Below are positions 5,962-10,543 of a stretch of 10,543 bases of DNA, piece by piece; position 1 is the stretch's first letter, and the number at the start of each line of letters is the position of its first letter. A program made the translations under genes and the position numbers. Location: positions 1 through 10,543 of the forward strand of contig CAOKLK010000009.1 in the NCBI GenBank assembly GCA_948469295.1, written 5' to 3'. The notes under the pieces were generated by a model that did not search any database, was not told the origin of the DNA, and saw only the letters and a list, made by a program, of their open reading frames with translations. Origin of the DNA: an uncultured Mycoplasmatota bacterium (GTDB lineage: Bacteria; Bacillota_I; Bacilli_A; RF39; UBA660).

Positions 5962-7506
5962 ATGCAAAAAAAGAAATTATTAATCATAATAGGTTGTTTA
6001 GGAATATTATTGTTTGCAATTGGAGTTTCTTATGCGTATTGGAGTTTAACATTTACCCAAACCGAAAACAATGTAGTAACAACAGATTGTTTTGAAATAG
6101 AATTTATCGAAGGAGAAGCCATAAATCTTTTAAAAACTTATCCCATAAGTGATAGTGATGGATTAAAAAATACCCCTTATACATTTAAAATCAAAAATGT
6201 ATGCGTTGGAAGTGCGACATATCAAGTGAACTTAGAAACATTAACACCAAGTGGAAAACAATTACCAGACAAATATTTAAAAGTAAATTTAGAAGAAAAT
6301 GGGGTTTCTAAAATTACAACTAAACTGGAAAGTTCTTTAGAAACAGAACAAAACATTGAAACTGCTGTTACAGCTTATAAACTACTAGTTGGAGAATTAG
6401 GGGCCAATGAAACAAAAGAATTTAATTTAAGAATTTGGATGCATAGTGATGTTACTGCAAATGATAAAGATAGTATGAATGCCGAATACAATGGAAAAGT
6501 GAGTATTATCACTGGATATAAACCCACAAAAAATTATTCCTTAGGAGGCAAAGAAATAGAAATAGTAACTACTGGATCTGGATTATATGAAGTGGATCAT
6601 AATTCTTCAAATATTACTTATACAACGGACCAAACTGCCATTCAAAATTTAAAACAAACCGAATACCGTTTTGCAGGACAAAATCCCAATAACTATGTAA
6701 GTTTTAATAATGAACTATGGCGAATAATCGGACTTGTCAATACCCCAGAGGGATCTCGTATCAAATTAATTCGAAATGAAAGCATTGGAGAATACTCTTG
6801 GGATACTGGAGATGCCAATTCTGGATATGGTACAAATGAATGGAGTAATTCAAAAATAATGGATTTACTAAACAATGGTGCTTACTATAATAAAATGAGC
6901 GGAACTTGTTACAATGGAGAAAATAATCAAACCGCTGAATGTGAATTTAGTATCACCGGGTTAACAAATAGTGCTAAAACAATGATTGATACCATTACTT
7001 GGAATATAGGAAGTAATGATGGACAAACTTTAGAAAATAATAATATTAATACAGCTCAATTTTATGAATTAGAACGAAGCAATCATACTGGAAAAATTTG
7101 TAATAGTGGAGAATATTGCAATGATACCATTACTAGATATTTAACTTGGTATGGACAAGTTGGATTAATGTATCCAAGTGATTATGCTTATGCCACAAGT
7201 GGTGGATCCAAAACAGACCGAGATACATGTCTAAACATGGAATTATATTCTTGGAATGGAAGTGGAGTAAGTGATTGTAAAAATAATGATTGGTTATACA
7301 AAACAGGAAGCTATCAGTGGACAATGACTCCAAATGCCACATCTTATCATGCTGGTAACATATTTAGTATCTTAAGTCCTGGATGCATAGATATAGCAAA
7401 TGCAAGTGATGCCAAAGAAATATATCCAACCATTTATCTAAATGAAAATGTAAAAATTGGCAATGGAATTGGCAACATTAATGATCCTTATGAACTAGAA
7501 ATATAA
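5962..7506 (+). CDS. Secreted or anchored surface protein: TasA-like N-terminal region and cysteine-rich C-terminal domain
   Basis: A 514-residue predicted extracellular protein. It begins MQKKK, then a hydrophobic helix (about 6-27) ending in SYAYWS, which recalls the signal region of TasA/CalY-type fibre proteins cleaved by SipW-like peptidases. About 30-185 reads as a beta-sandwich, with Cys43 and Cys81 able to pair. About 195-514 is a second, Trp- and Gly-rich domain containing FNNELWRIIGLV (about 248-259) and ending YPTIYLNENVKIGNG with NDPYELEI. This recalls the DUF6273/lectin-like modules common in surface proteins of gut Firmicutes; I could not verify the family. Further cysteines come in close pairs (316/327, 380/386, 423/439) plus Cys475, suggesting disulfides. 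The ribosome site AGAGAGG (5948-5954) supports the start. No sortase motif or second membrane helix is seen. It is a single-gene unit closed by its own terminator. Confidence 0.7.
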   Translation: MQKKKLLIIIGCLGILLFAIGVSYAYWSLTFTQTENNVVTTDCFEIEFIEGEAINLLKTYPISDSDGLKNTPYTFKIKNVCVGSATYQVNLETLTPSGKQLPDKYLKVNLEENGVSKITTKLESSLETEQNIETAVTAYKLLVGELGANETKEFNLRIWMHSDVTANDKDSMNAEYNGKVSIITGYKPTKNYSLGGKEIEIVTTGSGLYEVDHNSSNITYTTDQTAIQNLKQTEYRFAGQNPNNYVSFNNELWRIIGLVNTPEGSRIKLIRNESIGEYSWDTGDANSGYGTNEWSNSKIMDLLNNGAYYNKMSGTCYNGENNQTAECEFSITGLTNSAKTMIDTITWNIGSNDGQTLENNNINTAQFYELERSNHTGKICNSGEYCNDTITRYLTWYGQVGLMYPSDYAYATSGGSKTDRDTCLNMELYSWNGSGVSDCKNNDWLYKTGSYQWTMTPNATSYHAGNIFSILSPGCIDIANASDAKEIYPTIYLNENVKIGNGIGNINDPYELEI

Positions 7507-7512
7507 ACCAAG

Positions 7513-7542
7513 AAAAATGATAAAAAACATATCATTTTTTTT
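7513..7542 (+). terminator. Intrinsic terminator of the surface-protein gene
   Basis: A ten-base perfect stem, AAAAATGATA (7513-7522) and TATCATTTTT (7530-7539), with a seven-base A-rich loop and three more T. It separates the surface-protein gene from the suf operon. Confidence 0.85.
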
Positions 7543-7555
7543 GATGGCAAAAATA

Positions 7556-7564
7556 TGTTATAAT
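7556..7564 (+). promoter_or_regulatory. Extended -10 promoter of the suf operon
   Basis: TGTTATAAT is a perfect TATAAT (7559-7564) preceded by the TGn extended -10 element. At the proper -35 distance there is only the T tract of the preceding terminator, so the extended element probably carries recognition. Start of transcription is predicted near 7571. That leaves about ten untranslated bases, GGTGATTTTT, before ATG 7581. No operator or riboswitch fits into such a leader. Confidence 0.65.
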
Positions 7565-7580
7565 ACAAATGGTGATTTTT

Positions 7581-8321
7581 ATGTTTGAAATGAAAAACGT
7601 AAGTATCAAAGTACAAGATAAAAATATTATCGAAAATCTGAACTTAACAATCAAAAAAGGAGAAATTCATGTTTTAATGGGTCCCAATGGTGCAGGAAAA
7701 AGTACCATTTGTAAAACTATAATGAAACATCCAAACTATGAAATAACAAATGGAAAAATATTGTTAGAAGAACAAGATATAACTAATTTTCAAACCACAG
7801 AATTAGCACAACTAGGAATTTATTACATTAGTCAAAATCCTACTGCCATTGAAGGCGTGACCAATGCCGAGATGCTTCGACTTGCTCTAAATGCTAAAAC
7901 TGGACAAAAGATGGGCATCTTTGCTTTTAATAAGAAATGTAAAGAAATTGCTAAAAAAATAAATTTACCAGAAAGTTTTTTACATCGTGCCATCAATGAC
8001 GGAATGAGTGGAGGAGAAAAAAAGAAAAATGAATTACTCCATCTTTGGATGCTAGAACCAAAACTAATATTATTAGATGAAATAGATTCGGGATTAGATG
8101 TTGACGCCTTGAAAATAGTAGCATCATCCATCTTGGATTACTACAAAGAAAACCAACCTGCAATTTTAATCATCACCCATCAAATAAAAATTCTCGATAC
8201 GTTAATACCTGACTACGTTCATATACTAAAAAATGGGCAATTGTTGAAAAGTGGTCCCAAAGAATTAGCCCAAGAAATAGAAAAAAATGGGTTTTCAAGT
8301 GTTTTTGAGCCAATGGACTAA
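7581..8321 (+). CDS. sufC: Fe-S cluster assembly ATPase SufC
   Basis: A 246-residue ABC-type ATPase that powers the cytosolic SufBCD scaffold. All motifs are present: Walker A GPNGAGKST (34-42, Lys40), Q-loop YYISQNP, signature MSGGEKKKNELL (from 142), Walker B LILLDEIDSGLDVDAL (Asp166, Glu167), and switch histidine in IITHQ (His200). The EKKKNE signature and DEIDSGLDVDAL are diagnostic of SufC rather than of transporter ATPases. There are no membrane segments. ATG 7581 is chosen because MFEMKNVSIKV matches the usual SufC start and GGTGAT (7571-7576) precedes it. An in-frame ATG at 7569 would lie at or before the predicted transcription start. It is the first gene of the suf operon; sufD begins 15 bases after its stop. 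Confidence 0.96.
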   Translation: MFEMKNVSIKVQDKNIIENLNLTIKKGEIHVLMGPNGAGKSTICKTIMKHPNYEITNGKILLEEQDITNFQTTELAQLGIYYISQNPTAIEGVTNAEMLRLALNAKTGQKMGIFAFNKKCKEIAKKINLPESFLHRAINDGMSGGEKKKNELLHLWMLEPKLILLDEIDSGLDVDALKIVASSILDYYKENQPAILIITHQIKILDTLIPDYVHILKNGQLLKSGPKELAQEIEKNGFSSVFEPMD

Positions 8322-8336
8322 GGAATGTGAAAAAAA

Positions 8337-8990
8337 ATGAATAAAATAATAATAGATGAATATGAAAAAGAATTAACAAACATCAATGGATGCTTAGAAA
8401 TCCAACAGACTCCTTGCCATATTCATCTCTATGGAAATAACCTGATTTCAAAACTATTGGTCAAAAATAACAGCAAACTAATATTAACTTTAGAAAATAA
8501 TGCAACATTAAAATTAGAAACGTTGTGGCAAAATAGTAACGAAAATTTTGAATTCATTTTAAATATGACTACAAAAACAAATTTAGATTGCAGAATCAAT
8601 ATTGAAACCGAAAAACATGTTAATTTAAACATTCAAAATAACATTCAAAGTGATGAGAACCAAAGTAAAATTAGAATTCATGTAGTGACCGAAAAAAATG
8701 GAAATTGTAAAATCGCTGCTACTGGATATATCAAAGCAAATACCAAAAAGAATGAATTCCTAGAAGAACTAAAAGGATTAACCGAAAATGAAAATTCCAT
8801 AACCTTTCTTCCAAATTTAATCACAGAAACCAATGATGTTACTGCCATGCATAATGCAACAATCAAAGGAATAGATGAAGAAGAACTATTTTATTTAACT
8901 ACAAAAGGAATCAGTGAATCAAAAGCCAAAGAATTAATAAAAAATGGTTTTTTAAACAAAACAGACAAGGAGGTGAACAATGAATCGTGA
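8337..8990 (+). CDS. sufD: Short SufD-like Fe-S scaffold protein
   Basis: At 217 residues this is about half the usual SufD (roughly 400-450). What remains is the C-terminal part of the beta-helix core and the helical end. Early residues (about 15-135) are short repeating beta-strands, such as NNSKLILTLENNATLKLETL. The end carries the SufB/SufD hallmark: ITFLPNLITETNDVTAMHNAT (from about 155) with His172 in the position of the conserved SufD histidine, LFYLTTKGIS (184-193), and a final helix ending NGFL. The N-terminal domain and much of the beta-helix are missing, yet the frame is open and starts with its own ATG, so the gene looks intact rather than broken. The ribosome site is weak (AAGGAATGTGA, 8320-8330). 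Its end overlaps sufS by 11 bases. SufD binds SufC and SufB; it is a partner in the scaffold rather than a catalyst. Confidence 0.82.
   Translation: MNKIIIDEYEKELTNINGCLEIQQTPCHIHLYGNNLISKLLVKNNSKLILTLENNATLKLETLWQNSNENFEFILNMTTKTNLDCRINIETEKHVNLNIQNNIQSDENQSKIRIHVVTEKNGNCKIAATGYIKANTKKNEFLEELKGLTENENSITFLPNLITETNDVTAMHNATIKGIDEEELFYLTTKGISESKAKELIKNGFLNKTDKEVNNES
8967..8976 (+). promoter_or_regulatory. Full-consensus ribosome binding site of sufS inside sufD
   Basis: AAGGAGGTGA matches the full anti-Shine-Dalgarno complement and lies three bases before ATG 8980 (about seven from the GGAGG core). It is by far the strongest ribosome site in the window and is embedded in the last codons of sufD, suggesting more translation of sufS than of sufD. 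Confidence 0.8.
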
Positions 8991-10176
8991 AGATTTTCCA
9001 ATGCTAAGTCACGATATCATATATTTTGATAACGGTGCAACTACCTTAAAACCCCAAACAGTAATTGATAAAACAGTGGATTATTATTCCAATTATACTG
9101 CCAACGCCCATCGAGGAGACTATGATTTATCTTACAAAGTAGATCAAGAATATGAAAGTACCAGAGAAAAAGTTCGAGAATTTATAAATGCCAAAGAAAA
9201 AGAAGAGATTATCTTTACAAGTGGAGATACCGAATCCTTAAACATGATTGTACGAGGTTTTTTTGAAAATATTATTGAAAATACTGACGAAATATTAATA
9301 ACCCAAAGTGAACATGCCTCAAATGTCCTCCCATGGTTTCGTTTATCCAACCAATATGGGTGCAAAATAAATTACATTCCCTTAGATGATAACCATTATG
9401 TTACATTAGAAAATCTCAAAAAAAGCATTACCGAACATACCAAAGTAATAGCAATTGCTCACATCACAAATGTCATTGGAGATGTAAGACCGTTAAAAGA
9501 AATTTGTGAATTTGCTCATCAAAATAATATATTTGTTGTAGTGGATGGTGCCCAAAGCATTCCGCATCGAAAAATAGATGTTCAAGACTTAGATGTCGAC
9601 TTTTTTACCTTTTCTGCTCATAAAATGTGTGGACCAACAGGAGTTGGAGTGTTATATGGAAAAAAAGAATTATTAGAAAATACAGAACCACTCAATATGG
9701 GGGGAGGTATGAATGAATCCTTTGATTCTGCAACAGAAATAGTATTAAAACAACTACCAACCAGATTAGAAGCTGGAACCCCAAATATTGCAGGAGTAAT
9801 TGCTTTTGGAGCAGCAATCGATTATCTAAACAAAATAGGAATGGATCAAATCGAAGAATATGAATCAAAATTACGACGATACTTTATCGATAAATTATTA
9901 ATGATTCCTCATATAGACCTTTTAAATATCGAAAGTGATAGTGGAATTATAGCGTTTAATGTCGAAGGAATATTCAGTCAAGATGTAGCTTATTACTTAA
10001 ACAAATACAATGTTTGTGTAAGAGCTGGAAATCATTGTGCAAAAATCTTAAAAAAAGAAACTGGAGTAACAAATAGCTGTCGAATTAGTTTATATTTTTA
10101 TAATACCGAAGATGAAATCGATGATGTAGTAGAATTATTAAAAGACAAAGAAAAAATATTGAAAGAGATGTTATAA
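8980..10176 (+). CDS. sufS: Cysteine desulfurase SufS (class II, PLP-dependent)
   Basis: A 398-residue cytosolic enzyme that removes sulfur from L-cysteine, giving alanine and a persulfide on its own cysteine for Fe-S cluster assembly. Motifs: YFDNGATTLKP at the start, NAHRGDYDLS, EHASN with His112 (stacks on PLP), DGAQS with Asp189 and Gln192 (contacts the PLP ring), FSAHKMCGPTGVG with Lys215 (PLP Schiff base), and RAGNHCA with catalytic Cys353. The RAGxHC motif without a long flexible loop is typical of group II desulfurases (SufS/CsdA) rather than IscS/NifS. The length is normal and no key residue is missing. It overlaps sufD by 11 bases and the sufU ATG follows its stop codon directly, so the three are tightly coupled. 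SufU is its expected sulfur acceptor. Confidence 0.96.
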   Translation: MNREDFPMLSHDIIYFDNGATTLKPQTVIDKTVDYYSNYTANAHRGDYDLSYKVDQEYESTREKVREFINAKEKEEIIFTSGDTESLNMIVRGFFENIIENTDEILITQSEHASNVLPWFRLSNQYGCKINYIPLDDNHYVTLENLKKSITEHTKVIAIAHITNVIGDVRPLKEICEFAHQNNIFVVVDGAQSIPHRKIDVQDLDVDFFTFSAHKMCGPTGVGVLYGKKELLENTEPLNMGGGMNESFDSATEIVLKQLPTRLEAGTPNIAGVIAFGAAIDYLNKIGMDQIEEYESKLRRYFIDKLLMIPHIDLLNIESDSGIIAFNVEGIFSQDVAYYLNKYNVCVRAGNHCAKILKKETGVTNSCRISLYFYNTEDEIDDVVELLKDKEKILKEML

Positions 10177-10543
10177 ATGGATGAAAATTTAAGAAGAGAA
10201 ATCATTATGGAACATTATCAAAATCCCAGAAATAAAAAAGAATGCCAAGACAGTACTTATGAAAAAGTAAATACCAATAATGAAAGTTGCATTGACAATT
10301 TAGATATCTATGTAAAAATAGAAGATGAAAAAATCAAAGATATCTGTTTTAATGGAGAAGCTTGTGCAATTAGTACCTCTTCCTGTTCCATTATGATTAC
10401 CAATTTAATTGGGAAAACAATAGAAGAAGCAAAAAACTTTATTCAAAATTTTGAACATATGATTCTGGAAGAAGATTACGAAGAAACTATATTAAATGAA
10501 GCTATTGTTTATAATGAAATTTATAAACAAAATAACCGAAAAA
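10177..10543 (+). CDS. sufU: SufU-type zinc sulfurtransferase/scaffold, partial at the window edge
   Basis: The first 122 codons of a SufU-family protein; the frame is still open at the end of the window. MDENLRREIIMEHYQNPRN is the family N-terminus. In B. subtilis SufU zinc is held by Cys41, Asp43, Cys66 and Cys128. Here Cys38, Asp40 (ESCID in place of the usual TCGD) and Cys63 (NGEACAIS) fit the first three. The fourth is expected just past the window, after KQNNRK. The motifs ICFNGEACAIST and LIGKTIEEA are also typical. Extra cysteines are Cys23, Cys57 and Cys70. The start directly follows the sufS stop, with GAGATG (10165-10170) as the ribosome site. SufU takes the persulfide sulfur from SufS and passes it to the SufBCD scaffold. 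sufB is expected next, as in the sufCDSUB order of Firmicutes. Confidence 0.93.
   Translation, partial: MDENLRREIIMEHYQNPRNKKECQDSTYEKVNTNNESCIDNLDIYVKIEDEKIKDICFNGEACAISTSSCSIMITNLIGKTIEEAKNFIQNFEHMILEEDYEETILNEAIVYNEIYKQNNRK

Noticed and set aside
7569..7580. An upstream start for sufC at ATG 7569
   Set aside because: It lies at or before the predicted transcription start and has no ribosome site. ATG 7581 has GGTGAT before it and gives the usual SufC N-terminus.
7832..8866. Minus-strand open frames opposite sufC and sufD
   Set aside because: They have no ribosome sites or domain signals and lie wholly or largely within well-supported plus-strand genes.
1..10543. CRISPR arrays, tRNA or rRNA genes, insertion sequences, phage or defence modules
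   Set aside because: No regularly spaced repeats, tRNA-like cloverleaf, transposase, integrase or defence-family motif was seen on either strand. The genes are transport, envelope, nuclease and SUF functions.

Overview
The window is AT-rich (by eye roughly 30% G+C or less). Its Gram-positive style Shine-Dalgarno sites, sigma-A-like promoters, standard genetic code (Trp is TGG; TAA and TGA both end genes) and gene order sufC-sufD-sufS-sufU point to a low-GC Firmicute. The divergent proteins would suit an uncultured, small-genome gut lineage near Erysipelotrichales or RF39-like Bacilli, but that placement is inference.

Layout. (1) 1-1574: the end of an ABC transporter ATPase gene, its overlapping ABC-2 type permease (NatA/NatB or YhaQ/YhaP-like), and a terminator. 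(2) 1575-1951: no intact gene; a probable decayed small membrane-protein gene followed by its own hairpin terminator. (3) 1950-5610: a consensus promoter and a tight three-gene operon encoding a membrane-anchored cell-wall amidase with a chitobiase-type domain, a family 2 glycosyltransferase, and a stand-alone 5'-3' exonuclease. (4) 5612-5861: a 61-residue amphipathic membrane protein on the minus strand, tail to tail with the exonuclease gene; the -35 box of its promoter lies in the loop of a hairpin that looks like the terminator for the plus-strand operon. (5) 5962-7542: a 514-residue secreted or anchored surface protein with a TasA-like layout at the N-terminus and a cysteine-rich C-terminal domain, followed by a strong terminator. 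(6) 7556-10543: an extended -10 promoter and the SUF iron-sulfur cluster operon, sufC, an unusually short sufD, sufS, and sufU cut by the window edge. sufB is expected next.

How the genes work together. SufS takes sulfur from cysteine, SufU accepts and relays it, and SufC with SufD (and the expected SufB) forms the ATP-driven scaffold. The amidase, glycosyltransferase and surface protein suggest an envelope neighbourhood. I see no CRISPR array, tRNA, rRNA, transposase, phage module or obvious new defence system. The most interesting items are the half-length SufD, the amidase that lacks the usual first zinc histidine motif, the small minus-strand membrane protein with its hairpin/promoter overlap, and the decayed gene.
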